A stretch of DNA of 64,000 nt from Phoma sp. XZ068 (taxonomy: Eukaryota > Ascomycota > Dothideomycetes > Pleosporales > Didymellaceae): assembly GCA_004835665.1 (NCBI GenBank), contig RBKR01000011.1:1426001-1490000 (forward strand), read 5' to 3'. Every line of letters starts with the position of its first letter. The first letter of the stretch is position 1. This document shows, one piece after another, positions 35,061 through 47,689 of this stretch. A program made the position numbers and the translations under genes. The notes beneath the pieces are model-generated. The model was not told the origin of the DNA, did no database searches, and worked only from the letters and a program-made list of their open reading frames with translations.

Positions 35061-35978
35061 GTTCTGATGTTAAATCGCTATGCATATTTCCAAGGCCCAA
35101 GATTATGTAAGCCTAATGCAAGGTACGTCCCTGATCGAATCAGTCAGGGAAAGCTTTGCGATTTGTCTTTCACTCATTTCGATTCAATACACACAGCGTA
35201 ATCCAGTGGCAGGGCTTCTACTGACTTCCTATTGCTATCTGCACCGGTGGAGAGTGTGGTTACAGAGACCGCGGCAAGGTGTCGATCAGACAAGAAGCTG
35301 AGATGAGGCTGATCGTCACGTCCTAACCTCGGGGCGGAAATGGAGCTAACGGCATTAGCGCGTGAATATATAGGGCGATTCGGGGCAAAGGTTAACGTGC
35401 ATCACTATATCTGTTAACGTGCGCCCCGATGGTCGGATACAGTCTGGCTAGCTGCAACTAAGTGGATTTCTCAGCTCAAGGCGAAAGCTGTCCTGTATTA
35501 TACTATAAAATAGCCTGTAGCTAAGACAAGTCCCACCGGAGAGACAGGAAAATCAGCTGCTATCTGATGTTAGTCTTCTTCAGTGCGCCCCCCCCCCCCC
35601 TCCCAACGAATAACGTTAGGATAGCTAAGGAGCGGAGGAAGGCCCCATCTACTCCTCTCTCTCTCTTTCACTCTCTCTACGTAGTAGTAACAACACGAGA
35701 GAACAGGTAAAAGGTGCTAAAAACAACACAAATACCTAGGTAGTTAATAGATAATGCGTTGCAAGCGCGTTAAAGGGCAAAATAGAGAAGTTTGATTAAT
35801 TACCTTAGCTGCATGTACCCTTGCTTATAGGGGCACGTTAATACTTAGCAGGGTGCACAACAACATTTGCCGTGATTCAGGGGTAAATTCGGAGCTGAAA
35901 CGCACTAAAAATGCGAGGAGTCGCGTGGAGGTAGGTAGGCAGACTTGGAGCGACGCATTTTGCGACTCCACCTCAGCT
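35061..35978. other. intergenic with homopolymer and pyrimidine tracts
   Basis: About 900 bases without a supported gene. It contains a C run near 35587-35600, a CT-rich tract near 35650-35680 and a GTTAACGTGC direct repeat (near 35391 and 35413). No function assigned. Confidence 0.45.
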
Positions 35979-36939
35979 TTAGATACGTGCAGGTGCGTGC
36001 ACAGGCGCATCGCCCTGAAGCTCGCTCGGCGGCGGACCAGGCATCTCTGCAATATGTGCGTATTTGACTGCCGAGCCGATCTCCAGCCTTCCTGGACCTG
36101 GGCTACCCGCTGGAGCTTCTACTGGAAGCGGATGCTCAGCAACCGATGGCGCCTTATACCCGGCCTTCTTCTTATGAGAAGCTCTGTATGAAAAGAACAG
36201 CGCTGCTGCAATCAGCGCCAATCCCGCCAATGCACCAATGACGATGCCAGCTATTGCTCCTCCACTGAGTCCACTCGAGCCTGAACTGCCGGTGGTCGTT
36301 CCTGCTGGTGTCGCGGATGTGGATGGTTGCGAAGCTGTCGGTGTAAATGATGATGTTGCGGAGGCACTCGAGCTGACAACGCTCGACGATACAGCACCCA
36401 AGATCTGCGCCAGCTCGACGGGCTTGATATTAGAATTGCCACTGCAACAGTCGGTGCTGGCGCCACAACACCACTTGGTACTGTTCCTCGTGCCATCACA
36501 CGGTGTGATCTTAGCTGTGAGCTCTTCGTCTCCGGTCGAGCATACGTTGGCGCATTTCGTTGCTTCATCCTTCTGTCCATTTTCTGTACAGTAGTCGATA
36601 AACTGCTACAAATCAGTCGTCTTTGCTTCTCGTCGACGACAGACCTGAACGTACCCAAGTCGTTATTCTCTCTCCTTCATTACTCGTTATCCGGTTCATG
36701 CACACCCCATTTGGGAGGCATTCATCTTGTGTGTATCCCTGTGAGATGTTGCCATACGGCGGGTTTGCGCGTGCAAGCGCGCAACATGTGGTGACCGGTC
36801 CGTTCTCGGCAAGACATGGCTGATAAATGTTCCACGCTGGGTCATCTGGTAACAAGGTACCGTTGGGGAAACGACATTTTCCTTGGGCTGCCGCAAGTGC
36901 GATGAGCGGTGCGATTGACAGGTAGCGGTGAAGATGCAT
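35979..36939 (-). CDS. secreted/cell-surface cysteine-rich protein with one membrane anchor
   Basis: Two exons (36939-36655 and 36605-35979) join in frame to 303 aa. The start MHLHRYLSIAPLIALAAAQG is a signal peptide with likely cleavage near residue 19. The ectodomain (about 20-150) has many cysteines in the order seen in fungal surface proteins (CRFPNGT, TCCALA, QFIDYCTENG, CANVCS, WCCGAS, DCC), then a Ser/Thr-rich, probably O-glycosylated stalk, one transmembrane helix (GAIAGIVIGALAGLALIAAALFF) followed by a basic stop-transfer RASHKKK, and a short proline-rich cytosolic tail. The topology is like Mid2/Wsc-type wall sensors, but the cysteine pattern is not that of WSC and I do not assign a ligand. 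Intact and isolated between dead genes. Confidence 0.75.
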
Positions 36940-37896
36940 GTTCGTTGACCCGGCCCCCGTTTTCAAACCAGACGCGCGACAATTACCCGCAAGAAAAAAT
37001 TGTCTGCGAGCAGTCCAACGGGAGACAGGGCAGGAGAGAATGAGAGGAAAGGAGACGGAAATTCAAAGCATGGGAAGTCAGAATGTGGCTGGCGGCTAAC
37101 AACTTACAAATGGATAGGCCTCCCGCACCAACGGTGTGCCTGAATACAATCATTGGGCAGCATGTGTCTGTGCGCGTGCCGTCCATGATCGCGCGCCGTC
37201 TACCCCAACACGCAGCCAGAATTCAGCCATCGCGCGTCCTCCCGCGTCGATTTGGTACCTGTAGAACCGCTGCTCGCCCGTGGCAGGCACAGACAGATAG
37301 AATCTGCGAGCTACTTGATGACGCGCCCACCAAATGCAACAGTATTTATCTAGCCGCGACACAGCAACGCGAGACGCGACGATGGAGCCCAGACAAGTTG
37401 ATGTTCAGGCTGTAATGTGCATCCTCATTCTACCTTGCAGTCTTTCTTTGAAAATCCCCTGCGCTTGTCTGTTCAATGTACATCTCATCTTCTGTTGAGG
37501 AATATGGCGTATAGTCGCTTTTGACAATGTTAACGTCGATAACATTACGCAGTTGCCGCTCATGCCCTTAATGGGATGGTGTTCAGAGGCAAGGATGCTT
37601 CAAGTAGAAAAGACGATTACAATTCCTACTAGTATGAGATAAATGCACTTATTAAATAACCATCTGGTTCAACGTGGTCGATCATGAGGGGTTTTCATCT
37701 GCCTGGCATCTGTCGGTACTGTGCCTGCACGATCGTTGCAACATCCTTAACAAAAACGGATGCGTGCCGGCTGCAAGAGTAAGTTCAATACCTCTGAGGG
37801 AGCTGCTCGCTCTCGAATATCTCTTTATTGGCTGCCCATGTTGGGCTTTGCTAATCGAATGACGGGGTAGGATCTTCGATGCGAGACTGGCGGTAC
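36940..37896. other. intergenic, no gene seen
   Basis: About 950 bases between the surface-protein start and the 3' end of the ABC transporter relic. Short frames are not coherent; the first 200 bases likely hold the surface protein's promoter. Confidence 0.45.
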
Positions 37897-40800
37897 TCAC
37901 CGGTCTTGCGACTCTTGCTGGTCCCACATCCTCCTGAACTGTCCGTCGGGTTTCTGAAGGAGTTCATGCGGGTTTCCAGACTCAACTAGGCGTCCCGCTT
38001 CCAAAACCACAATCATGTCAAAGTCGACAATGGTGGCAAGCCGATGAGCAACCGCTCAAATTGTGCTACCCTCAAACTCGGTTTGCACAAGATTGAGAAT
38101 CCTCTTTTCTGACAGGGCATCCATAGAGGAAGTCATCTCGTCCACCACCAGGATCTTGCTGGGGCGTAAGAGGGCCCTAGCAACGGCAAATAGCTGCAAT
38201 TCCCCCTGAGATAGACCGATTTCGGCCATATTAATGTCGATACCACCCCGATCAGCAACCAGGGTAGCGAGACCGACTTTTTCCAAAGCTGAGTTAATGT
38301 CGTCGACATTGCTCTTTTGCAAAGGGTCCATATTCTCCCTCATAGAACCAGGTATGATCAGTGTCTCTTGAGGAATCGCCGTCAGGCGTTCCCGGAGTGA
38401 GCTTCGAGGAATAGTAGTAAGATCAACATCGTCGAAAGAAATGCTGTCACTGGGAATGTTTTCAAGCATATGGAACAACAACGAGAGCAGGAGAGATGAT
38501 TTTCCGCTTCCCGTCCTGCCATGGATACCGACTTTGGCTCCTGGTGTAATGCGAAGGTTGATTCCGTGTGTATAAGTAGCGCGCAAATTTTGAATGATGA
38601 TCTTTCCTTCTGCTGGCCAGTCTTGATTTGGTTTTGCGATTTCCAGGGGCAGTCGCTCTTCTGGAGTCCTTTGTTCGAAATTCTGACAGCGAGAGACGGC
38701 ACTGGCAGACATCTCAATCGTTGTCCATGCAACAACAAAAACAGAGAGTTGACCGTTAAAACCTATGATGTTGAGCAAGGCTAACCCCAAAGAACTCGCA
38801 GATGATGTCGACGGTATGCTGACAGCTAGGGACACAACGACAGTGGCGATCAAAGCTGTCAGGATGTGCAGCATGAGACTTAACCATCATTGAATGCATA
38901 GCAGAAGGTAGTATGGGCGTTGAGAACGGTCTAACAGGTTGAGGAATTTCCGATGGGAAGCAGATTGCCACCGAAAGGCGCGAATGGTTGAAGCACCATA
39001 CATCATCTCTCGAATTGCGTCGATCAAGGGAGCATGTGTTTCGAGATCCATGTAACGGAGTTGGCGCGATGTGCGAAGGTAGAATCGCTGTAAGAGATAA
39101 ACTGTCACAAGTAGAAACGGTAGTGTGGCACTGGCGTAGCTCGACGCGGCCAGTATGAGCGCCGTGCTGCCCAAAAGCATCGTAACGCTCTCCAACGCTT
39201 GCATGATACGACCGGCACTAGCGCTTTCGATCATAGTCATGTCGTTTGAGAAGCAATTTACAAGTGAACCCAAGTTTGTCTTGACAAAGAACCAGTATGG
39301 AGCGTTCATTACGCTTTTCAAGATCTGTTGATGGAGCTGCGCTGATGAGTGAGGTACTGCCCAGACGAGGATCGTCCAGAATCTGGCAAAGTCGAAGAAC
39401 AATGCGAGCAGTGCAAACATAACATGGCACCCGATCCAATAACCCAGAGTGTGTCGCGATGATCCAGACGGTAATGCTTCTTCATCAGACCACCACCGCA
39501 CCCAGATCTCCATAAACTTCCAGAAAAGCCCTGCTAGTAGTGTTGCAGCCAGGAATAGAAGACTTAGTTTCAATCCGAATAATCTGAACCAGTATTCATA
39601 GGTGGAGAACTCTCCGGTCCGTCGTGCAGAAGCAGACTCTAGAGTATTGTCTGAGTTCCCGACCAAATCTGCGGGAGTCTCAACAGCATCAGTTGGCACT
39701 TCGGCCTGATTGACTGTGCCCTTCTCCTCCCGAAGCTCGATGCTATGGAGAAAGCTGTTCCGGTTGCTTTTCAGCTTCTTGAACGACCCTTGCTCAACGA
39801 TTCTACCGTCGCCTCCTAAGACAACTATGTGATCAGCTTGCCGAACAATATAAGTGCCATAATGAGTTGTCATGAGGATTGCGAGACCATGCCGCTTGGC
39901 TATGCCCGAGGGACCGAAGACAGATCCAGCAATATGTTTGAGAGAATTGATATCCAGCCCACAGAATATGTCGTCCAGGACCAGAACAGGGATTCGCGAA
40001 TAAAGCGCTCTTGCGAGGGCAAGACGTTGCTTCTGTCCACCACTCAGTGACATGCCTTTGTTACCTACCGTTGTCTGCTCTCCAGCCGGAAATCTAGCAA
40101 TGTCGATCGAAATGCGCATGCGTTCACAACTGTGGTGTACCAAATCGAGTCATAATCAGATTCTCCGATGATAATGTTCCGGATCGAGTCGTTAGGCTGC
40201 CAGGGTTCTTGAGAGCAGAAGGCGAATGAATGGAAATCTTTTGAAGCCGTACGACTGCCAGCATCCAGCTTTGTGTCGCCGATAACAGCACGAAGCAGAG
40301 TTGATTTTCCACTCCCGACTGGTCCAAGCACGAGGGTAAAAGATCTTAGCTGCAGATCCGGGGAGATGTCCTGAAGGATAGTGCGCTGAGAACTGTCGCC
40401 AGCGTATATTGTGGCATCGACTAGACTAACGCCATTTAAAATCCTCGCCCTCATTTCAATGGATAGGGAAGGACTGTTGGGATCGAACGAGGGTATATGA
40501 TTGTTGCCACCGTCGCTAAGCAGGAAGGACTGAATTCGCAAAACGCTCGTGTACGCCAGCTGGAAGTCAATAATGGCCCATACCACCCCTTGTATTGGTG
40601 CGGATAGAAGTGAGACCAACGACAATGTACTGAACGCCACACTTGGTGTCAGCTTGTCGCCGCCATTGATCAGAGTAAACATCATCAGGGTAAGGGCTGG
40701 CCCCAGGGCCCCTGGTACCGAAGCAAGTGTTTCCCTAGCTGCGACGTATTTCCGGTACCCAGCATAGTCAGCAAGTTCCTTGACTCTTAGTCCTTGAATC

Positions 40801-42241
40801 TGCTTAGACAGAAACTCGGTCAATTCCAGCATTTTGAAGCATTTGGAGCAACCAAGCACGGCAGTCGTGTATGCAATACGTCGCTGAATAGAGTCGAACC
40901 AAATCCTCTGCATTGGTAGACCTCGTTTGGAGTTGAGAGCCCTTATAATGGGCACTATGATCCCAACTGCGATTGGAGAAATGCAAGAAACACCGCTTTG
41001 ATGAGCTAGCAAGGCTGCGATGCCCATGATTTCAAATGGGGCAGCAAAGACCTCACCAACTCGCTGCAAGCTCATCCCGATGCATAAAACGTAGGTGCTT
41101 CTTAGGGTAAGCATGTTCCCATCCCAGAATTGGGTATTTGAAACGACCAGGCTCTGCGAATGCAATGCAGAGATCAGGATCCCACGCAACGTAGTGAGCA
41201 ATTTGTCGGCTTGCCTTCTGTAGGTCACAGTCAAGAGAGCCATACTCAGGTACATCAGTATTGTGGCGGCAACCAAACCTTTTCCGGTATCATGGTCTCG
41301 TGGGTGCTCACGGAGCCAGTTTGTTATTCTGCTAATTAGAAGAGGCTGGGTGAGCTTCATTGGGCTGAGGCAGAGACGTGGTAGTATAGTCGCAAAAAGA
41401 CTCCACTTGATTGTCCAGACTAATGCTTGCAATAGAGGGTGTCTTTCGGTGTGGCATTCGCCTATGCATTTTATCAGAACAGGATTGAGAAGATGTGGAA
41501 GCCTGGCTTACGGAAGCGTGACCAATATTGCATGAATCGATGTTCCACTGATTCAGACAACAAGCTGTCATCGATAGCGTACAAGCCCTCGAACTTGATA
41601 TTGTTCCGATACGCGAGGAAAAAGAGCGGTCCAAGCCACCAGAGCACAGTTCGGTCGAAGATATTCGCGAGTGCCTCTGGTGCGTAGGCTCGATACGGGG
41701 GCAGCAGCCATGGTCTCTTGGACCGCGCTTCAAGGAGAAGTATGCCAATATTGATCACGAGACAAGCAGTGAAGGTGGTTGCGACGGCTGTGTCTGCGCG
41801 GTGACGCAGCCATAAAGTTCGAGCCTGTGGAACATCCAAGATTATGGAGATGAAGATGAAGACGCTAATGATGTCGCTGGGGCTCGCTGAGCGCGTGTGC
41901 TCCAGAGCAGAGAGCCAAAGCAGGCCCAAGCAAGCGAGGAAGAACAAACTCGACGCTACCACAGAGGTTCGACTAGTATTCTTGGATCAGGCCCAGAAAA
42001 CCAGTAAAGCGCATTGGTTCAGAGCCAGGAGTGATATGACGACTTGTTTGCAAAGTTGCGTCCATGATTTGGCGCATTTCACTTCTTGTCGTCGCAAATG
42101 AGAGGCTCGGAATGGGAGAGCGAGAAAGAGTAGAGCACACGGCGCAATCTGGAAGAAACTCTGTTCGAATACTAGTGTAAAATCAAAGTTGGCGCAATAC
42201 TAAGGACCGAAGACATTGTCAGAAACGAGAGAACAGTTCAT
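37897..42241 (-). pseudogene. ABCC-type (MRP-like) ABC transporter, broken
   Basis: A full-length ABCC transporter can be followed from MNCSLVSDNVFGP (42241) to DQQESQDR (stop near 37897), about 1430 codons with one GT-AG intron near 41.46-41.51 kb. Parts seen: an N-terminal TMD0-like region, TMD1, NBD1 (Walker A GPVGSGKST, signature LSGGQKQR, Walker B VLVLDD), TMD2, NBD2 (GRTGSGKSS, LSQGELQ, ILVVDE). It cannot be translated: in-frame stops lie at 42202-42200 (TAG), 41989-41987, 38889-38887 and 38058-38056 (TGA), and one base is missing near 40.11 kb, between ACAF and DIARFPAG. In the family the TGA at 38.89 kb falls where CIQRW has Arg, so CGA to TGA is likely; TAG at codon 14 fits CAG. Such pumps export metabolites or drugs from the cell or into vacuoles. 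Confidence 0.85.
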
Positions 42242-42540
42242 TATGGAGGCCAGGTATGTGGTATTTACTATTTCAAGGACAACGATGTTGACAGCGTGCT
42301 TTGTAGCTCGTGCCCAGGTCGATGCCGAGGTAGTAATGCCACATGATACAACTGATTAGAGACGAGAAAATGATTGAGAAATACCGCACCCACTGCGCAT
42401 TAAAGCCTGACCGGGTTGACACACTGATTAGGAGCGCTCATGTTACGATCCTATGCAGGATAGCGGCACAGCGATAACGGACGATCCAACCAGGACCCTA
42501 ACTCCTTAAGGAGACAGAGCCGGGTAGGGTCTAAGAACTA

Positions 42541-42955
42541 CACAGTCATATTTAATAATAACTATTTATTAACATATAGAATTTATAGTATAGTTCTATT
42601 TATATTTTTTTTTTAATATGTTTAATAAAAGTACTGTTAGTATTTATTAATATTTTTAGAGTAAAATATTAGTAGTAGTATATAATAAAAGTATAAGATA
42701 GAATAATTCTTCTCTAGATAGAATACTAGTCTAAATAATAGATTTTTACAATATAGCTCTATAAGCTTAATTATAGATATAAAGTAATTATAAGAGTACC
42801 TAGTATTCTAGCTTTATACTTTAATATAAAAGTTCAAGAATATTATAGAAGAATATTAGTTATAGAAGTCTTCTAGTTTAAGACATCTATTTAAGTGTAT
42901 ATATATATATTTATATATTAAGCTTTCTAGTCCCTGTAAGAACTGTATCGTGTCT
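42541..42955. repeat. small AT-rich island (RIP-like relic)
   Basis: Roughly 415 bases almost wholly A/T with remaining C and G mostly in CTA, TAG and CTT contexts, as in the large right-hand island. It directly abuts the end of the TPR/zinc relic. Probably a mutated transposon fragment; family not identifiable. Confidence 0.6.
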
Positions 42956-42956
42956 A

Positions 42957-43990
42957 TTAGTCTGTAGCCGCGATCGCTGGTCGATATTCGCACTTGTACT
43001 TTTCCGCCAATCTCAGCAACCACTCGTTCCTGCTTAAAGTCTTTCCGCCGACAACTACCGCATTACATCCAGACTTGGATGCAATCTCCGCATTCCAATT
43101 CGGTACGTAGACAAACTCGTGATCTTTCTCGCAGATCCGCCTTTCAAGTCTGCCCCGGTCGAGCTTTTCTTTGCACGCTCTATCGAACTTGAGGTCCACA
43201 CAATCTCGGCAGGAGTACATGGAGTCCGCATATGTCCAATAGTGATTACAGCCCCCATCACATCGATTGAATAGTGGTCCGTAGGAGGAGAACTTTCGCC
43301 CCGATGGTGGGCGCCGCATGTCTTGAGGCTTCACCTTTGCGTTCGCGTCGTCTCCTGTATCAGATTCCGATGATAAGCCCCGTTCAGAGTCCGTGTCTGA
43401 GCCTGAGTCCGATTCTAAGCTGGCTTCCTCGAAAGTTATCATACGTGCATGCAGCGATTGCATTCTCCAAGTCGATAAAGGATAATGCCTCTGCAAGCGC
43501 GAAATATCCCTCCCAATCATTGTGTGGATCTTCATCAGTCAGGAGGTCGAGATCGTCGCGAATGTGGGGACGAATTCGATCGTGCGCATCGCCTTCTCGG
43601 CCACTGTTGTGCATGAGCCTTCCAATTCAACAAGCCCTCGTACTTGCTGAACACGTTTGGCTGTTGTTGCTCAAAAACCTTGAATCGATTCAGGTACTCC
43701 TGGATTGTGTTTTTCCCCAACTTTGCCGATTTATAGACGCCCAGATACGCCGCTGTCAGTTTTCGGGCAGATTTCGATCTGATCCAATCAATTTCAGCAT
43801 TGTGCTGCGATGCGAACCGACTTGGATGATCCTCGGCAAGAGATGTCTTTCGAATGACAACAACACGCTCGAGTAGCTGGATAGCATCCTTTATCTGCCC
43901 ATTCGCTTGGTACGCTTTTGCGAGCTCGTACTTCGATACGAGTCGATAAGGATGGTTTTCCGCGGCTTGATCACAATACAGTCAATACTA
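42957..43990 (-). pseudogene. fragment of a fungal TPR protein with C-terminal zinc-binding module
   Basis: The minus strand begins inside a kinesin-light-chain-like TPR (KYELAKAYQANGQIKDAIQLLERVV, EDHPSRFASQHNAEI). In other frames follow HDRIRPHIRDDLDLLTDEDP and NDWEGYFALAEALS, then an acidic Ser/Asp stretch, then CDGGCNHYWTYADSMYSC-RDC with later Cys and His (ICEKDHEFVYVPNW), resembling a ZZ-type zinc finger. This order is seen at the C terminus of large fungal TPR proteins, some of them NB-ARC/NACHT STAND proteins. The N-terminal signalling domains are absent and at least two frame changes separate the blocks, so it is a truncated pseudogene. Confidence 0.6.
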
Positions 43991-44355
43991 GACGATCGAG
44001 GTGCTAGAAACCCATTTCATAACCTACCAATCGGAACTGAATAGACATTCATCTTTTTACTTATTACTCTCCTCGAGAAATAGCGAAATTGTGCCATCGC
44101 TCCTCCAGGCAACACCGCTGCGAGCACCGGAGGTATGGTGAAATATAGCGATATAGTGGTAAGCAAAACGTTGAGAGCATCGTTACCGGAGCGAAGCGAA
44201 AATTGATACCAATCCGTCCTTTTCGATCACTGCAGCGAAACAAAACGGCACATGCAATCGAAGACACGTCAATGCTAGATGCGCTAGCATACCCAATAAC
44301 TTCCATCTACTTCTACCGGTATGCGACCTTACTCCACAGAACACAAGCACCTAGA
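43991..44355. other. intergenic, no gene seen
   Basis: About 365 bases between the TPR relic and the MFS gene's 3' end. No feature recognised. Confidence 0.4.
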
Positions 44356-46167
44356 TCAATCTTGTTTCACACCAATCTTCCCTACGCGGCGCAATCCCAA
44401 CGCGCCTGCGAGAAATACAAGAATCATAAACGCGAGCAAGGCCCAGAAGACAGCTCTATACCCTTCCATGAGGGCATTCGGGGATGACTTGTTGACTTCA
44501 TTCGAGGCGGCCGTTATAGATTCGGAAATGACAGAAGTTATCGTCAATCCAACTGATGTGCCGAGCTGCGCACAGGTATTGAAAACTGCGCCACCTAGAG
44601 CCTGCGTGCGTGTGGGAAACACAGCAGAGATGATCAGCAGACCGACGGTGAAGAGGATGTTGGTGCACAAAAGCTGGAAAACCTGTGTAGAAGTGTGTCA
44701 ACGAGGCGTTACCATATATTCAATAGATGAAAGACGAAAGACAGCAAGGTCGATTACGTCGTAAGCTTCACATACCTGCGCGGTGAATGCCATGTACCAG
44801 TATGGCCATTGAGGATTGATCAGGGCCATGAGAAGTGGTGATATAGCGGTTAATCCGGCGGAGGTCAATACCACCCATATCACCGGCATTCGATTGACGA
44901 AGTAACCGGTCGTAATGTTGCTTAGGACGGCTGTGATCAGTGCGGGGAGAATGCGCAGTGACGTTTCAAGTGCTGAGTGGCCTTGAACTTCCTGGAAGCT
45001 GGGGGAATGTCAGTGAAGATCCCTGGTATAGCACGAGGCATTTGCTGACGACTTACAACAAACTGCAGAACAGCTCCATACTATTGCTGACTGCACTGGC
45101 AAAGAGTACCATTATACAAATACTTGTAAAGCTAAAGTCACGCCAGAGCGAGTTCGGGATTAGTGCTGGACGGTTGTGCTCTACTTGGTAGTTCATCCAC
45201 CAAATGAACGCCGGAACCGAGGCTGCACAAATGATCAGCAGTGAAATATTCGATGCGTGCCGGATGCTCTTGATATCGGATGAAAGTATTCTGCCGTTGT
45301 CAACATCTGTATTCACATCCCAGCAACGGTGGAAACTTACGCCAAAACATATGACAGTATCGCTATTCCAGCGCTCAGAATTATCGTTCCCATCCAATCA
45401 ATGTCAGAAGCCAACTGCTTCCATATCATGCGCATGGGTCTTGGCAGAGGATCCTGTGGCAACACCCAAAAGCAAAATACGCATGATACAGCAGTAGTAG
45501 CCCCAGCAAGATAGAATGCTGGCCGCCAGCCGACGGTGTCCACAAACACACCTCCAAGAACCAGGCCAAGCAAGAATCCGAGTGGACTTGAGAAACCCAA
45601 ACACGAGAATCCGAGGTTCCGTGGCCGCCCGTGGACAATGTTTGTTGAAATGATGGAGACAGACGCTGGGACAGCCATAGCGTTTGCGACACCTTGTAGG
45701 CCGCGAAAAGCAATGAGTTCGCCTCCGGTTCGTGCGAAACCGCAGGCGAGAGCACTCGCAACGAGGAGAACGTTGGCCGCTAGTATCATAGGCCTTGTAC
45801 CCACGACATCTGCAATGGATCCAGCCAACATCAAACATGATCCAGCGGTAAGGTAGAAGACGGACGTTGGCCAGAGGAGAAGGCCTGCTTCTATCTTCAA
45901 AGCCTTGGTCATAGAAGGCAAACCGACCACAATGATACCATTGCAAAAGCTAGAAAAAAGCTGCAGGACAATCAATTGGGTAATAACAATGATGGCTCGG
46001 TTTTTGGAGAGAACTGGTTTTGCGTTGGTAGCTGGTAATACATCAGACGATACGTCCACTGGCGATGAAGAACTTTCATCAGACGGAGTGGAAATGAGAA
46101 GGCACGTGTTTATTGTGGCGGAGTTGGGACCATGCGTTTGGAGCTCGAGAGTCGTGGTTGTTGCCAT
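44356..46167 (-). CDS. MFS multidrug-type transporter (DHA family), intact
   Basis: Four exons (46167-45341, 45290-45057, 44998-44776, about 44682-44356), all with GT-AG introns that keep frame, give about 536 aa. After a polar N terminus come helices starting at AIIVITQLIVLQLFSSF. The MFS motif A-like loop GSIADVVGTRP, the region FRGLQGVANAMAVPAS and the efflux-pump motif C-like segment LGFLLGLVLGGVFVDTVGWR mark a proton-driven drug or metabolite exporter in the plasma membrane, like aminotriazole-resistance (ATR1) types. The last exon has helices LCTNILFTVGLLIISAVFP and AVFWALLAFMILVFLAGAL. It is the only undamaged transporter in the window and could export the cluster product, though it is 23 kb from the synthetase. 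Confidence 0.85.
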
Positions 46168-47689
46168 CTCTGGGACCGATGGGAAAGTATAAGATTTGAG
46201 TGAGGCTGAAGGTATCGATCGAAGAAGCAGGAGTGAAGGACGATGAGAGATAAGGCAGACAGTATAGCGATGACTAAGTTCGTGAGTCGTGACTAAATCC
46301 TTTGGAAAATTCTCTAGCTCCTAGTTGGGCTGCTAGGGGTCAAGCTAGTGTCTTACACTAAAAGAGCCAAGCAAGGAGTTCGACAGGGTAGGAAGGACCA
46401 ATTTAGGCAAGCCAAGTCGCTTAGTCGGGGAGAGGTTAACGTCCACTCCTCCAAGGAACTAGAGCCCGATGTGGGAATGCCGTATTGTTCGTGCCGGAGC
46501 CTTTGCTCGGCATCTCGGAGTCTTGTTTTGTACTGTAATTTTGGTACAAAACAAGACAGCCGAGTACATAGCTGACGCTGTGTCATTAAGACAACATCGG
46601 TAGCAAGGATTTTGATGTTTTCGATGATTTTAATTTTGGGTTTGTACTTTGGTGTAGCCCTATCCACTACGCTCACTGTAAGCGGTCAACGTACCAGCAT
46701 ACCCATATGCTCGGCTAGGTACTGTAAATCGAATTCCGTCGCCAGATGCATGCCCAGAGCCATTAGCTCTACAGTAATTCAGAGGCGCTAGAGACGGCAG
46801 CAATAGTTAAAATGACCCAACGTGATTGTGTACGTGTACTGTTACCGTAGAAGTTTAAGCTGGAGTTTAGTAAGCCGGCTAGTATACCACTACTGGCAGT
46901 TCTTGTAGTAAGTCAAAATAGTATGGCTTTGCGAGGCTGTATTGGCCTAAGGACACGTACGGTTGGCGGTAAAGTATCAGAGCTAGTTAAAGTCTCTAGT
47001 AAGGTATCTGGTACAGCGTACCGACGACCGCTGGAGCTGTTGCTAGTAGCGCAACTGGTAGACGCAGTAACGGCTGAGTTGAGCGCGTTGGTGTTGGATT
47101 TGCCTGCTAAATAGTCAAATTTTCAGCTAGGATTGTCTACTGCCGGAGCGATCGCAAAAGCATCGTCTAGTCGCCGATGGGCTTGCTTCAGCATGTTCAT
47201 CGGAGAATGGAACATCGATCTGTATGTGTATGTGGGTTTGGTGGTTCTAAGTCCCCGTGCGAAAGTATGGTTGCTGATTATTCACCTGGCTCACTACTGA
47301 CTAATTTCTTCTGTATGTAGCTCTTGCTCCTGCCACTTAGTTTCCTCAATCAGTCATTTCATCGCATACAATTTGAGCAACGCTTTTTGTTATCTATAGT
47401 CGAAGACAATGAACTTGCAGAAGAAAACAAAGAAGAGAAATGAAATTCGCACACGAATAACCATGTAGTTGCGTTTTTCCTGACAACCTACAAGATACGG
47501 TGACTGTGCCTTTGCACTTTCTGGTAACTGACCAAACATCAGAGCAAAACCCCACCAGATACACAGAAGCCACTTGCATGGTAAAGGGGCTTGATTTCAC
47601 TCGTCGTATTTCCCTTAAGCCACAATATTCTGACCTTCCTCCATCATGGCTGTCAAAAACTGTCCCTTGGCATACAATTTTGGACTCTT
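46168..47689. other. intergenic, no gene; contains hairpin
   Basis: About 1.5 kb with only short incoherent frames. A strong inverted repeat lies at 46514-46564. The stretch 46.8-47.1 kb is TAG/CTA-rich like a mildly mutated repeat, but no family is clear. Confidence 0.4.
46514..46564. repeat. long hairpin (inverted repeat)
   Basis: Two perfectly complementary 14-base arms, GTCTTGTTTTGTAC at 46520-46533 and GTACAAAACAAGAC at 46544-46557, are separated by 10 bases. Beyond a 1-2 base bulge the pairing continues for 5 more bases (CTCGG with CCGAG). The stem is about 19 bp. A smaller imperfect stem (TGCCGGAGC with GCTCGGCA) lies just upstream near 46494. Confidence 0.85.

Noticed and set aside
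43274..43876. 200-codon plus-strand frame
   Set aside because: It is antisense to TPR and zinc-module blocks that are clearly recognisable on the minus strand.
46370..46400. tRNA-like B-box (GAGTTCGACAGG)
   Set aside because: No A-box or cloverleaf could be drawn around it.
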